NCBI GenBank assembly: GCA_002369255.1
Contig: DFFO01000091.1
Span: forward strand, 1 to 24,900
Direction of reading: 5' to 3'
DNA from: Lachnospiraceae bacterium UBA3774
Lineage (GTDB): Bacteria; Bacillota; Clostridia; Lachnospirales; Lachnospiraceae
Length of the DNA stretch: 24,900 nt
Part shown: positions 1 to 7,377 of the stretch, in pieces
Position numbering within the stretch: position 1 is the first letter of the stretch
How the letters are laid out: each line of letters opens with the position of its first letter
Translations under genes and position numbers: made by a program
The notes under the pieces: generated by a model
The model's database searches: none
Seen by the model: only the letters and a program-made list of their open reading frames with translations
What the model was told of the DNA's origin: nothing

Positions 1-857
1 CAGCCGAAGGGGAACAGGAACTCAAAGTCGGTCGTCGCCTTTGAATAGAACGCAAGTTCTTCCTTTTCGTGGTCGCGAAGGCGTAAATGTTCGTCTTTTA
101 GCCCTAAATCCAAAAGGAATTTGTGGCAGTAATCTTTCCAGTACTTAAACCAGTCTAAATCCGTGCCGGGCTTGCAGAAAAATTCCAACTCCATCTGCTC
201 GAATTCGCGCGTTCTGAATACGAAGTTTCCGGGGGTAATTTCGTTGCGGAAGGATTTACCTATCTGCGCTATACCGAACGGCAGTTTTTTACGCGACGCC
301 CTTTGAACGTTCGGGAAATTAACGAAAATCCCTTGCGCCGTTTCGGGACGAAGATAAACCGTCGAAGACGTGTCTTCGGTAACCCCGATAAAAGTCTTAA
401 ACATAAGATTGAATTTCTTTATATCTGTAAATTCGTGTCCGCCGCACACGGGGCAGGCAATATTATGTTCTTTGATAAATGCCGACATCTCTTCGAAAGT
501 CCACGCCGCGGGATTGTCGTTGGTGTTGTTGGCGGCAGCGTAGTCTTCGATAAGTTTATCCGCGCGGTGGCGGGCTTTACATTGTTTGCAGTCCATAAGC
601 GGATCCGAAAAACCGCCGAGATGTCCCGAAGCCACCCATGTGGTCGGATTCATAAGAATAGCGGCGTCAAGCCCTACGTTGTAAGGATTTTCCTGGACAA
701 ATATCTTCCACCAGGCTTTTTTGACGTTATTTTTGAGCTCCACGCCGAGATTTCCGTAATCCCACGTATTTGCAAGACCGCCGTATATCTCGGATCCCGG
801 ATATACAAAACCTCTGTTTTTTGCGAGAGCAACGATCTTTTCCATTGTTTTTTCCAT
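1..857 (-). CDS. glyS: Glycyl-tRNA synthetase, single-chain class II type (3' part cut by window edge)
   Basis: Charges tRNA-Gly with glycine in the cytosol. Translating the minus strand from the ATG at 857 gives about 285 residues that start MEKTMEKIVALAKNRGF. They include GGLANTWDYGNLGVELKNNV near residues 25-45, a CxxC pair (MDCKQC) near 90, and a second one (CPVCGG) near 132. The class II motif 2 region reads GIAQIGKSFRNEITP near residues 195-210. These match the bacterial/eukaryal single-chain GlyRS (about 460 residues), not the alpha2-beta2 form. The rest of the gene lies left of the window. AGGAAG about 6 bases before the ATG is a good ribosome binding site. The gene follows the lipoprotein gene at 936-1565, with a terminator-like hairpin between them and no room for a normal promoter after the hairpin. 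No T-box leader fits in the 78-base gap. Confidence 0.96.
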   Translation of the reverse strand, partial: MEKTMEKIVALAKNRGFVYPGSEIYGGLANTWDYGNLGVELKNNVKKAWWKIFVQENPYNVGLDAAILMNPTTWVASGHLGGFSDPLMDCKQCKARHRADKLIEDYAAANNTNDNPAAWTFEEMSAFIKEHNIACPVCGGHEFTDIKKFNLMFKTFIGVTEDTSSTVYLRPETAQGIFVNFPNVQRASRKKLPFGIAQIGKSFRNEITPGNFVFRTREFEQMELEFFCKPGTDLDWFKYWKDYCHKFLLDLGLKDEHLRLRDHEKEELAFYSKATTDFEFLFPFG

Positions 858-880
858 GACAAGCTTCCTTTCAGTCATAA

Positions 881-928
881 AAACCCGAAAATCGGCATGA
901 TACTTCCGCCATGCCGATCTTTGGGTTT
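881..928 (-). terminator. Strong terminator-like hairpin between the lipoprotein gene and glyS
   Basis: AAACCCGAAAATCGGCATG at 881-899 pairs with CATGCCGATCTTTGGGTTT at 910-928 over about 19 positions, with one mismatch and one G-T pair on the minus strand; the loop is 10 bases. Read on the minus strand, the stem ends in GGGTTTTT, a short T run. It begins 7 bases after the lipoprotein stop codon and ends 23 bases before the glyS ATG. It is either a plain terminator or an attenuator in the glyS leader. Confidence 0.7.
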
Positions 929-935
929 ATTTAAT

Positions 936-1565
936 TTACTTGAATATTACAAAACTGGTTTCTTCGTCAGACGAAGTTACGGTATAATCATCCGTTTTTT
1001 TCAGGCCTTCAGAATAGAACTGAATCTTGCCTTCACACTGCAGCTCCGTATTTCCTTTGAAAAGCACCAGCGTGTATTCGGTGTTTTCTTTTATCGCGGC
1101 AGCGTCTGCGGGATTTCCATCAAAGTCCAGCATTCCGGAAAAGTCCACGCCGGAATCTATTCCGTCTTTTACGCTTCCCACGATGAGATTTTTGATGGGA
1201 ACCGCTTCAGACACTCCGTTGAATTCAAGATAATCCGCAGCTCCGGCATATTTGAGGATGAGGGTCGCTGTAGTATCGTCAACGCTCAGTTTTTCTATTG
1301 AAACTTTTTCCTCGCCGTCAGTCTGTTTTTGATTGTATTCATCGACTGTCTTTTCAACAAAGTCTCTCAGTTCGTCTTCACTGTATCTGGGCTCTTCATA
1401 TTTTGAATTGTCGAAGTCCGTAATCTCGGCTGACAGTATCGTGCGGTCGTCAGATACGTAAATCCCTGTCGTCGTGGGATCGTAGCTGTGTCCGAAGAGG
1501 CTGCATCCTGCTGCAAAAACAACAAGTATGCCAAGAAGCATTATACTTATTGATTTTTTTGACAT
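936..1565 (-). CDS. Small secreted lipoprotein of unknown function
   Basis: The 209-residue product has a lipoprotein signal: MSKK, a hydrophobic stretch at residues 5-19, then AAGC with the probable lipidated Cys at 21. The mature part (about 189 residues) is acidic. I do not recognise a named family. It contains a helical-looking acidic segment (YSEDELRDFVEKTVDEYN) near residues 65-82 and otherwise beta-prone stretches. The frame is open for 40 more codons upstream, but these would give an Arg/Lys-rich stretch antisense-like to the acidic S1 tail, in front of the signal peptide. The ATG at 1565 also sits just downstream of a GAGGA site within the end of the S1 gene. Only 7 bases separate it from the S1 stop codon, so it is probably the last gene of the ispH-S1 operon. 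Confidence 0.8.
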   Translation of the reverse strand: MSKKSISIMLLGILVVFAAGCSLFGHSYDPTTTGIYVSDDRTILSAEITDFDNSKYEEPRYSEDELRDFVEKTVDEYNQKQTDGEEKVSIEKLSVDDTTATLILKYAGAADYLEFNGVSEAVPIKNLIVGSVKDGIDSGVDFSGMLDFDGNPADAAAIKENTEYTLVLFKGNTELQCEGKIQFYSEGLKKTDDYTVTSSDEETSFVIFK

Positions 1566-1572
1566 ATTCCTA

Positions 1573-2775
1573 TCAGTCCTCTTTTTGCTCGTTTTCTTCG
1601 GTCTGAGGGGTCTGCTCTGTCTTTGCACTCTCCTCTTCGGCTTCCTTTGCCGTCTGAACTTCCTGCGTCTGTGCCGCTGTATCATCCGTCTCAGTCAGCT
1701 CCTGCTCCTCGTCCTTTTCGGGTACCGGAAGAAGCTTCTTTACGCTGAGGCTGATCTTGTGCTCTTCTGGATTGAAGAGAATAACTTCAGCGGTTACCTC
1801 GTCGCCTATCGAAAGCACGTCAGAGGGCTTTGCGATATGATCGTGAGAAATCTGGGAAATATGCAGAAGTCCGTCAATGCCGGGTTCAAGCTCTACAAAA
1901 GCGCCGAAGTCGATCATGCGGGCAACTTTTCCTTTTACGATGCTGCCTACTTTGTAAGGGCCGTCCTCTTTCCAAGGATCGGTTTCGGGGAATCTGACGG
2001 AAAGCGCGATCTTCTTGTCTTTGATCTCCTTGATATAAGCCTCAACCTCATCGCCGACCTTGTAGATCTTTCTGGGATTGTCGATCCTGCCCCAGCTCAT
2101 TTCTGTCACATGAAGCAGTCCGTCAGCTCCGCCTATATCGATAAAGGCGCCGAAATCGGTGAAGTTTTTGATCTTTCCGGTAACGACCATTCCTTCGGAA
2201 ACACGTCCCATAAGCTCTTCCCAAGCTTTTTCTTTCTGTGCGGTCACAACCTGCTTGCGGTCGCCGACAATACGACGCTTACGGGGATTGAACTCGATGA
2301 TAACGAATTCAACTTCCTGATCTTTGTATTTTTCAAGATTTCTTTCAAATCTATCCGATACAAGGCTGGCAGGGATAAATACCTGAGCTCCCTGATAATC
2401 CACCGAAAGTCCGCCCTTTACGACCTGAGTGACTTTTCCGGTAAGCACGGTCTGATTCTCGAAGGGTTCTTCGAGAGCCTTTGAAACCCTGTCCTGGGAA
2501 AGTCTCTTATAGGAGAGCGCGACCTGTCCGTCATTATCCTTTGAACGGATAACTTTTACTTCCATGGTGTCGCCTACATGAACGGCACTAAGCAGATCAA
2601 CCTGAGAATCGTTTGAATACTCCTCTTTCGTTACGACGCCTTCGGTCTTGTAACCGATGTCAAGAATGATCTCGTTTTCTTTTACGTCAATAACTTTGCC
2701 GGTGACAACAGCGCCGTTGTAGATGCGGACGGTTTCTTCCGCGTTAAACAATTCTTCAAAGCTTTGTTCTGACAT
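1573..2775 (-). CDS. rpsA: Ribosomal protein S1-like RNA-binding protein (four S1 domains)
   Basis: Likely binds mRNA and assists translation, as S1-family proteins do; in Bacillota such proteins are often less tightly ribosome-bound than in E. coli. The 400 residues hold four S1 (OB-fold) repeats, at about 20-91, 108-176, 194-262 and 278-347. The last two are canonical: FTDFGAFIDIGGADGLLHVTEMSW and IDFGAFVELEPGIDGLLHISQIS share the FGAF and DGLLH cores. Residues 351-400 form a Glu/Gln/Thr-rich acidic tail. The start is fixed by a perfect AGGAGG 9 bases upstream, which lies inside the 3' end of ispH; the two genes overlap by 20 bases in different frames. In many clostridia IspH and S1 form one fused protein, so the order supports the call. 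The tail and lower repeat number are typical of Gram-positive S1 homologues. Confidence 0.93.
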   Translation of the reverse strand: MSEQSFEELFNAEETVRIYNGAVVTGKVIDVKENEIILDIGYKTEGVVTKEEYSNDSQVDLLSAVHVGDTMEVKVIRSKDNDGQVALSYKRLSQDRVSKALEEPFENQTVLTGKVTQVVKGGLSVDYQGAQVFIPASLVSDRFERNLEKYKDQEVEFVIIEFNPRKRRIVGDRKQVVTAQKEKAWEELMGRVSEGMVVTGKIKNFTDFGAFIDIGGADGLLHVTEMSWGRIDNPRKIYKVGDEVEAYIKEIKDKKIALSVRFPETDPWKEDGPYKVGSIVKGKVARMIDFGAFVELEPGIDGLLHISQISHDHIAKPSDVLSIGDEVTAEVILFNPEEHKISLSVKKLLPVPEKDEEQELTETDDTAAQTQEVQTAKEAEEESAKTEQTPQTEENEQKED

Positions 2776-3604
2776 AAATCAAAACCTCCTGAATAATTAT
2801 TCCCGGGGTGCTTGCCCCTGCTGTTATTCCTACTCTCTGTACTTCAGGAAATTCGATCTGTTTTAGATCTGCAACAGTCTGCACAAAACAAGTGTTTTTG
2901 CACTCTGACCGACATATTTCATAGAGTTTCTGCGTGTTGGAGCTGTTTTGGTCTCCAATCACAATCATAGCGTCCACGCCGGAAGCGATGCTGCGCGCCT
3001 CCGATTGCCGTTCCTGCGTAGCATTACAAATTGTGTTCATAACAGAAGTATAATAACAGTTAGACCGCATTTTATCAACAATTTTTTGAAATTTCTCATA
3101 GTTGAAAGTGGTCTGACTGACTATTTTAACTTTTTTAAGCTTCGGCAAAGTATTTATAGCCTCCAAATCCTTTATGATAAAGGCTTTTTCGCCGCATCTG
3201 GATTTTATTCCGCGAACTTCCGGGTGGTCAGGGTCACCCACGACGATGAGAGTCTCGTCCGGGTCTGACGCTTCGGAAACTATTTTATGAATTTTTTTCA
3301 CGAAAGGACAGGTGGCGTCGATAAGACGAACTCCTGTTTTTTTCAGTTTTTCTTCCTCGGACGCGGTTATTCCGTGTGATCTGATTACCACGGTATCTCC
3401 TTTGCCGAGCAAAAGCGCTTCTTCCATGGTCACCGCTTTTACTCCGCGCGACTTCAGGTCTTTTACGACCTCGTCGTTATGGATTATCGGCCCGTAAGTA
3501 TATATGGCGCCGTCACTTTCCGCCGCCAGTTCATAGACCTTTTCCACCGCTTTTGTTACTCCGAAGCAAAAGCCGGCAGTTTTTGCAAGTATCACTTCTG
3601 CCAT
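2756..3604 (-). CDS. ispH: 4-hydroxy-3-methylbut-2-enyl diphosphate reductase (IspH/LytB)
   Basis: Performs the last step of the MEP isoprenoid pathway, reducing HMBPP to IPP and DMAPP with an iron-sulfur cluster. The 282 residues have the three cluster cysteines: C13 (AGFCFGV), C99 (DATCPFV) and C193 (NTICNATQ). Active-site residues are also present: H42 (IIHN), H77 (RSHG), H127 and E129 (GDPDHPEV), T165-T166 (SQTT), S221-S222-N223 and S265 (GAST). Length is normal for the stand-alone enzyme. The start is certain because an in-frame TAA lies two codons before the ATG. No good Shine-Dalgarno site is visible (only weak GAGTG about 12 bases away). It follows the cmk terminator hairpins, with about 43 bases left for a promoter; no convincing one was found. 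It is first in an ispH-S1-lipoprotein unit. Confidence 0.97.
   Translation of the reverse strand: MAEVILAKTAGFCFGVTKAVEKVYELAAESDGAIYTYGPIIHNDEVVKDLKSRGVKAVTMEEALLLGKGDTVVIRSHGITASEEEKLKKTGVRLIDATCPFVKKIHKIVSEASDPDETLIVVGDPDHPEVRGIKSRCGEKAFIIKDLEAINTLPKLKKVKIVSQTTFNYEKFQKIVDKMRSNCYYTSVMNTICNATQERQSEARSIASGVDAMIVIGDQNSSNTQKLYEICRSECKNTCFVQTVADLKQIEFPEVQRVGITAGASTPGIIIQEVLIYVRTKL
2785..2790 (-). promoter_or_regulatory. Ribosome binding site of the S1 gene, inside ispH
   Basis: AGGAGG on the minus strand, 9 bases before the S1 ATG (2773-2775), is read by ispH as part of Gln-Glu-Val near its C terminus. It decides the S1 start and argues that S1 is made by its own initiation, coupled to ispH translation, and not as a fusion. 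Confidence 0.8.
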
Positions 3605-3647
3605 TTTTTACAAACACTCTGTAATGTTTCGATTTTAAAAATCAATC

Positions 3648-3672
3648 AAAACCCGCATAAACAGTGGGTTTT
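3648..3672 (-). terminator. Probable terminator between cmk and ispH
   Basis: AAAACCC (3648-3654) pairs with GGGTTTT (3666-3672), with one further pair inside. On the minus strand it is followed by GATTGATTTTT. It is the second of two hairpins after cmk. On the plus strand it is followed by TTCTGTTTT, but no plus-strand gene precedes it. Confidence 0.6.
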
Positions 3673-3686
3673 TCTGTTTTGTCCGC

Positions 3687-3714
3687 AAAATTTACATGGG
3701 GATGTGTAAATTTT
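3687..3714 (-). terminator. AT-rich perfect inverted repeat touching the cmk stop codon
   Basis: AAAATTTACA (3687-3696) and TGTAAATTTT (3705-3714) are a perfect 10-bp inverted repeat around an 8-base loop. The repeat overlaps the first base of the cmk stop codon (3714-3716). On the minus strand it ends in ATTTTGC. It could be a first weak terminator, an mRNA 3'-end stabiliser or a protein site; together with 3648-3672 it makes a tandem hairpin. Confidence 0.5.
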
Positions 3715-4385
3715 CATACCGGATTTTTTTCTTTATACAGCCGGATGATTTCATCCACTACTTCTTCGATGCTCATGTCGGAGCTGTCGAGCAGCACCGC
3801 GTCGCTCGCCTGACGAAGCGGGGCGATCGGGCGGTTCATATCGCGTTCGTCTCTTTCAGCGATGTCTTTTCTGATCTGCTCTTCGTCCACTTCAAGGCCT
3901 TTTTCCTTTAACTCGTTTATACGCCTGCGGGCGCGTTCCTCTACCGTGGCGGTAAGGAATATTTTCAGGGAAGCGTCGGGAAGAACTACCGTTCCTATGT
4001 CTCTTCCGTCCATCACGACCGGGGTAGAAGCCGCAAGATCGCGCTGCAGATCCAGCAGCCTGTCTCTGACCGCCTGATAAACCGACGACGCTGAAGCCAT
4101 TTTTCCGGTTTCTTCGCTGCGAAGATATGCAGTTACGTTTTCGCCGTTCAGATATACCTGCTGGACGCCGTTTTCGTATTTTATCGTAACAGTCGCCTCT
4201 GCGGCCGCCCTGCTGATCTCCTTTTCATCGTCAGCAGAAAGCTTTTTGCGAAGGAAGAAAACGGCAAGACCCCTGTACATCGCTCCGGTATCTACGTAAA
4301 CGAGCCCGAGCTTTTTCGCAAGCAGCTTTGCGATAGTGCTTTTTCCGGCTCCGGCCGGTCCGTCGATCGCTATGTTTTTATTCAT
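3714..4385 (-). CDS. cmk: Cytidylate kinase
   Basis: Phosphorylates CMP/dCMP to CDP/dCDP with ATP. The 223-residue protein starts MNKNIAIDGPAGAGKST, with the P-loop at residues 9-17, followed by the nucleotide-binding DTGAMYRG. VMDGRDIGTVVLPDA and IFLTATVEERARRR are the usual Cmk CMP-binding and lid regions, and the end carries the typical EEVVDEII helix. Length is normal. The first 8 bases overlap the 3' end of the upstream flavoprotein gene, so the two are translationally coupled. This gene pair followed by ispH and S1 is a common clostridial arrangement. Two hairpins follow. Confidence 0.97.
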   Translation of the reverse strand: MNKNIAIDGPAGAGKSTIAKLLAKKLGLVYVDTGAMYRGLAVFFLRKKLSADDEKEISRAAAEATVTIKYENGVQQVYLNGENVTAYLRSEETGKMASASSVYQAVRDRLLDLQRDLAASTPVVMDGRDIGTVVLPDASLKIFLTATVEERARRRINELKEKGLEVDEEQIRKDIAERDERDMNRPIAPLRQASDAVLLDSSDMSIEEVVDEIIRLYKEKNPV

Positions 4386-5643
4386 TCATCACACCCTTTC
4401 CAGCAGCATGGCCGGTTGACCAGGCAAGCTGTAAATTAAATCCGCCCGTAAGAGCGTCTATATCCAGAACCTCTCCGGCAAAGTACAGGCCGGGGATCAG
4501 CTTTGATCTCATAGTCGCGGGATCGATTTCTTTTACGTCTATTCCGCCTCTTGTAACGACCGCTTCATTATATCCCCCAAGACCGGTAAGTATCAATCTG
4601 AAATTTTTGAGAGCATTGCATATCCCGCCCCTCTGCTGACGGGTCAGCTCGTGAACCGCGAGCTCTGCAGGAACGCCTGCCTGCATAAGCACCGCCGTGA
4701 TCGCGCTTTCCGGAAGGAGCCTGCGCATTACTGTTTTTACGTTTTTGTTCTTTGCCTCGTCCAGCTCCCGAAGCAGCCTGTCATCAAGCGTTTTCAGACT
4801 TAGAGCGGGTTTAAAGTCGATACTCGTCTCAAGACCTCTTAACGCGGTCTCGGACTCAAGATATTTTTTGTCCAGCATAGCGCTCAGGCTCAACACTATC
4901 GGACCGCTGATACCTTCGTGAGTAAAAAGCATTTCGCCCATCCCATCGTATTTTTTCTTTTTTCCGTCATAGACCAAAAGCCTTACGTTTTTTAAGGAAA
5001 GCCCGGCCATATCCCGAACGCTCATATCTCCGGGCAGCTTTGCGCGCAGCGAAACAAGCGACGGAAAAGTATTTACGATCCTGTGCCCGAGCGCCTTTGC
5101 AAAGCGGTAGCCGTCGCCGTCACTGCCGGTGGACGGGTAAGACAGACCGCCCGTAGCTACGATGACTTTGTCCGCCCTGATCGTTTTTTGTCCTTCGGGG
5201 GTGTCGACGATAGCTCCTGCGGCGGCTCCGCCTTTTATGAGAAGCTCCTTTGCGTTCGCGCGCAGCATTATTCTGACGCGGTTTTTACGCAGGACAGTTT
5301 CAAGAGTCCTGGTTACGTCAGAGGCTTTGTCAGACAACGGGAAAACGCGGTTTCCGCGCTCGACTTTTATTTTCAGTCCGTTTTTTTCGAAATAGTCCAT
5401 GACGGCGCGATTGTCAAAAGCGCAAAACGACGAATACATAAATCTGGGGTTGCCAGTTACATTGGCAAGAAAATCATCCGGAAGGCACGCATTGGTAAAA
5501 TTGCATCTGCCCTTTCCGGTGATGTAGATCTTCTTTCCGAGCTTTTCGTTTTTTTCAGCGAGGATCACGTCAGCCCCCGCCTCCGACGCCGCTGCCGCCG
5601 CCATCATTCCGGCCGCGCCGCCTCCGATCACAAGAACGTTCAT
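4378..5643 (-). CDS. NAD(P)/FAD-dependent oxidoreductase, HI0933/BaiN-like flavoprotein
   Basis: A 421-residue flavoprotein. The N terminus MNVLVIGGGAAGMMAAAAAS is a dinucleotide-binding fold, followed by EKNEKLGKKIYITGKGRCNFTNA, the hallmark of the HI0933 (YhiN/BaiN) family. A second FAD-contact region VIVATGGLSYPSTGSDGDGY lies near residue 165. The C terminus GLYFAGEVLDIDALTGGFNLQLAWSTG is also family-typical. The family is widespread, and one member (BaiN) has been linked to bile-acid dehydroxylation; the role here is unknown, probably reduction of an unsaturated or quinone-like substrate. The frame could start at a GTG at 5652, but AAGGTG 6-7 bases upstream of the ATG at 5643 favours the latter. 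It heads a cmk operon. Upstream is AT-rich (TATATTATAT) with no clear -35. Confidence 0.92.
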   Translation of the reverse strand: MNVLVIGGGAAGMMAAAAASEAGADVILAEKNEKLGKKIYITGKGRCNFTNACLPDDFLANVTGNPRFMYSSFCAFDNRAVMDYFEKNGLKIKVERGNRVFPLSDKASDVTRTLETVLRKNRVRIMLRANAKELLIKGGAAAGAIVDTPEGQKTIRADKVIVATGGLSYPSTGSDGDGYRFAKALGHRIVNTFPSLVSLRAKLPGDMSVRDMAGLSLKNVRLLVYDGKKKKYDGMGEMLFTHEGISGPIVLSLSAMLDKKYLESETALRGLETSIDFKPALSLKTLDDRLLRELDEAKNKNVKTVMRRLLPESAITAVLMQAGVPAELAVHELTRQQRGGICNALKNFRLILTGLGGYNEAVVTRGGIDVKEIDPATMRSKLIPGLYFAGEVLDIDALTGGFNLQLAWSTGHAAGKGVMNE

Positions 5644-5701
5644 TATTTTCACCTTTTAAGATACTGATATAATATAGCACATATCGCAAAAAATCGCGCT
5701 C

Positions 5702-5730
5702 TTGAATAATGCTTTTTCTTTTGATACAAT
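5702..5730 (+). promoter_or_regulatory. Probable sigma-A promoter of the ABC exporter operon
   Basis: TTGAAT (5702-5707), a 17-base spacer, then TACAAT (5725-5730) preceded by TG at the extended -10 position. Transcription would start near 5737, about 30 bases before the permease ATG at 5767. Confidence 0.65.
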
Positions 5731-5766
5731 TATGCGGATCAAAAGGTTTACGGAGTATCATTTAAG

Positions 5767-6555
5767 ATGAGCAAAAAAAGTGATATCGAAACTATTAAAG
5801 ATAAGATCCTGAAAAACAAGTTTTCTTTCGAAGAGCTTGTTTCCCGTGATTTTAAAACAAAATATAAAGGAACAGTTCTCGGAATGGGCTGGAGCATGCT
5901 TCAGCCGCTGCTTCTTTTGATAATAATGCGTCTGGTATTTACCCAGTTTTTCGGAAGGACAATGTCGCATTACACCACGTATCTGTTCTGCGGCAACATT
6001 ATTTTTTCCTACTTCAACGAATCGACCACTCAGGGCATGCAGGCGCTTCGTGCCAACGCCCATATTTTTACCAAGGTAAACGTACCCAAATATCTGTTTC
6101 TTCTCTCAAAAAACGTACAGACTCTGATAAATTTCGGACTCACATTGATAATATTCTTTATCATGTGCTTTATAGACAATATCACTTTTACCTGGAAATT
6201 TTTCCTGCTCATCATTCCGATCGTTTTTCTGCTGATATTCAACCTCGGCGTCGGAATGATCCTGTCCGCGCTGTATGTTTTTTTCCGTGATATGAGTTAT
6301 CTCTGGCGCGTACTTTTGCAGCTTATCATGTATATGTCCGCCATTTTCTATGACGTTTCAAATTACGCAAATCCGAAGATCTTCTACCTGAACCCGGTTT
6401 ACGTATTTATACAATATTTTCGCCGGATAGTTATTTACGGCGAGATACCCGGAATCATTCATCACGGACTTATGATTTTTTATTCGGTCACCGCTATATT
6501 GATCGGATGCTTTATGTACAAAAAGTTCAATCATAAATTCCTTTATTACGTATAA
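5767..6555 (+). CDS. ABC-2 type polysaccharide exporter permease (Wzm/TagG type)
   Basis: Membrane subunit of a cell-surface polysaccharide or teichoic-acid exporter. The 262 residues begin with a cytoplasmic amphipathic region (FSFEELVSRDFKTKYKGTVLG), where the SRDFKxKYKGTVLG pattern is characteristic of ABC-2 polysaccharide exporters. About six membrane segments follow, e.g. MLQPLLLLIIMRLVF, INFGLTLIIFFIMCF and FLLIIPIVFLLIFNLGVGM. Also typical are the cytoplasmic VNVPKYLF segment and NPVYVFIQYFR before the last membrane pair. GGAG about 11 bases upstream is the likely ribosome binding site. The ATPase gene follows after 13 bases. It lies on the plus strand between two minus-strand blocks and has no glycosyltransferase next to it, so the substrate cannot be told. 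Confidence 0.9.
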   Translation: MSKKSDIETIKDKILKNKFSFEELVSRDFKTKYKGTVLGMGWSMLQPLLLLIIMRLVFTQFFGRTMSHYTTYLFCGNIIFSYFNESTTQGMQALRANAHIFTKVNVPKYLFLLSKNVQTLINFGLTLIIFFIMCFIDNITFTWKFFLLIIPIVFLLIFNLGVGMILSALYVFFRDMSYLWRVLLQLIMYMSAIFYDVSNYANPKIFYLNPVYVFIQYFRRIVIYGEIPGIIHHGLMIFYSVTAILIGCFMYKKFNHKFLYYV

Positions 6556-6568
6556 AACAGGAGCATAT

Positions 6569-7354
6569 ATGAGCGTATTAGACGTAAAAGACGTTTCAAT
6601 AAGATATAAGACCGGCGATTTTAAAGATATAGGCTTAAAGGACTTTGTCATCAAAAAAATCACCGGAAAATATAAAGTCCGCGAATTCTGGGCGGACAGG
6701 CATGTCACGTTCAAGCTTGAAAAAGGCGATATGCTCGGTATCATCGGAACAAACGGCGCAGGGAAATCCACGCTGCTCAAAGCGATCTCAGGGATCATGA
6801 TCCCCACCGAAGGATCCATTCACAGAGAAGGAAACATAGCCGCGCTTTTGGAGCTTGCCAGCGGTTTTGACCCGGAGCTCAACATCAAAGAGAACACCTT
6901 CCTTCGCGGAGCGCTCCTTGGCTATACGCGGCAGTTTATGAATGATACTTATAAGGACATTATAGACTTTGCGGATCTTTGGGAATTTGAAGACAGACCT
7001 TTCAGGCAGCTTTCTTCCGGAATGAAAAGCCGTCTCGCTTTTTCCATAGCAAGTATGGTAAAGCCCGAAATACTGATCCTGGATGAGGTATTGTCAGTCG
7101 GAGACGGCGCATTTAAAGTAAAAAGCGAAAACAAGATGAGAGAGATCATCGCCGGAGGCGCCACGACGCTTTTCGTATCTCACTCTATCGAGCAGGTACA
7201 GTCGCTGTGCAACAAGATTCTTTGGCTGCACAAAGGCGAACAGGTCGCTTTCGGCAGCAATGTCGCACAGATCTGCGAAACATACCAGAGATTCCTGAAC
7301 AAAGAAATCTCAATACATGACGTAAATCCGAATATCTGTTTAAAGCCTCAATAA
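6569..7354 (+). CDS. ABC polysaccharide exporter ATPase (Wzt/TagH type, no C-terminal carbohydrate domain)
   Basis: Energises the permease encoded just upstream. The 261 residues show Walker A GTNGAGKST (60-68), signature LSSGM (148-152), Walker B ILILDE (168-173) and H-loop His205 (FVSHS). The N-terminal segment before Walker A and the AALLELASGFDPELNIKEN stretch after it are typical of the Wzt/TagH/RfbB subfamily. It stops soon after the nucleotide-binding domain, so it lacks the C-terminal substrate-recognition domain of O-antigen Wzt proteins that recognise a capped polymer. AGGAG lies 6-7 bases before the ATG. The operon ends at the shared hairpin at 7378-7403. Confidence 0.93.
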   Translation: MSVLDVKDVSIRYKTGDFKDIGLKDFVIKKITGKYKVREFWADRHVTFKLEKGDMLGIIGTNGAGKSTLLKAISGIMIPTEGSIHREGNIAALLELASGFDPELNIKENTFLRGALLGYTRQFMNDTYKDIIDFADLWEFEDRPFRQLSSGMKSRLAFSIASMVKPEILILDEVLSVGDGAFKVKSENKMREIIAGGATTLFVSHSIEQVQSLCNKILWLHKGEQVAFGSNVAQICETYQRFLNKEISIHDVNPNICLKPQ

Positions 7355-7377
7355 AAAAACAAAAACAGCATCTTAAA

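Noticed and set aside
858..935. T-box riboswitch for glyS
   Set aside because: Only 78 bases separate the lipoprotein stop codon from the glyS ATG, too short for stem I, specifier loop and antiterminator, and no T-box sequence was seen.
303..1301. Plus-strand open frame of 332 codons
   Set aside because: It lies antisense to glyS and the lipoprotein gene, both of which have clear family or signal features, and it crosses the hairpin between them. The product shows no recognisable domain.
1566..1685. 40-residue Arg/Lys-rich N-terminal extension of the lipoprotein
   Set aside because: The frame is open, but it overlaps the acidic S1 tail and would bury the lipoprotein signal peptide. The ATG at 1565 has an upstream GAGGA site and a proper lipobox spacing.
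1528..2484. Plus-strand open frame of 318 codons
   Set aside because: It is antisense to the S1 gene, whose four repeats are unmistakable. The translated product is a Leu/Phe-rich mirror of acidic codons.
5083..5667. Plus-strand open frame of 194 codons
   Set aside because: Antisense to the flavoprotein gene; no domain, no promoter and it overlaps the start region of the real gene.
5758..6063. Minus-strand open frame of 101 codons in the exporter permease
   Set aside because: It is antisense to the permease gene, which has a promoter, membrane segments and a downstream ATPase partner.
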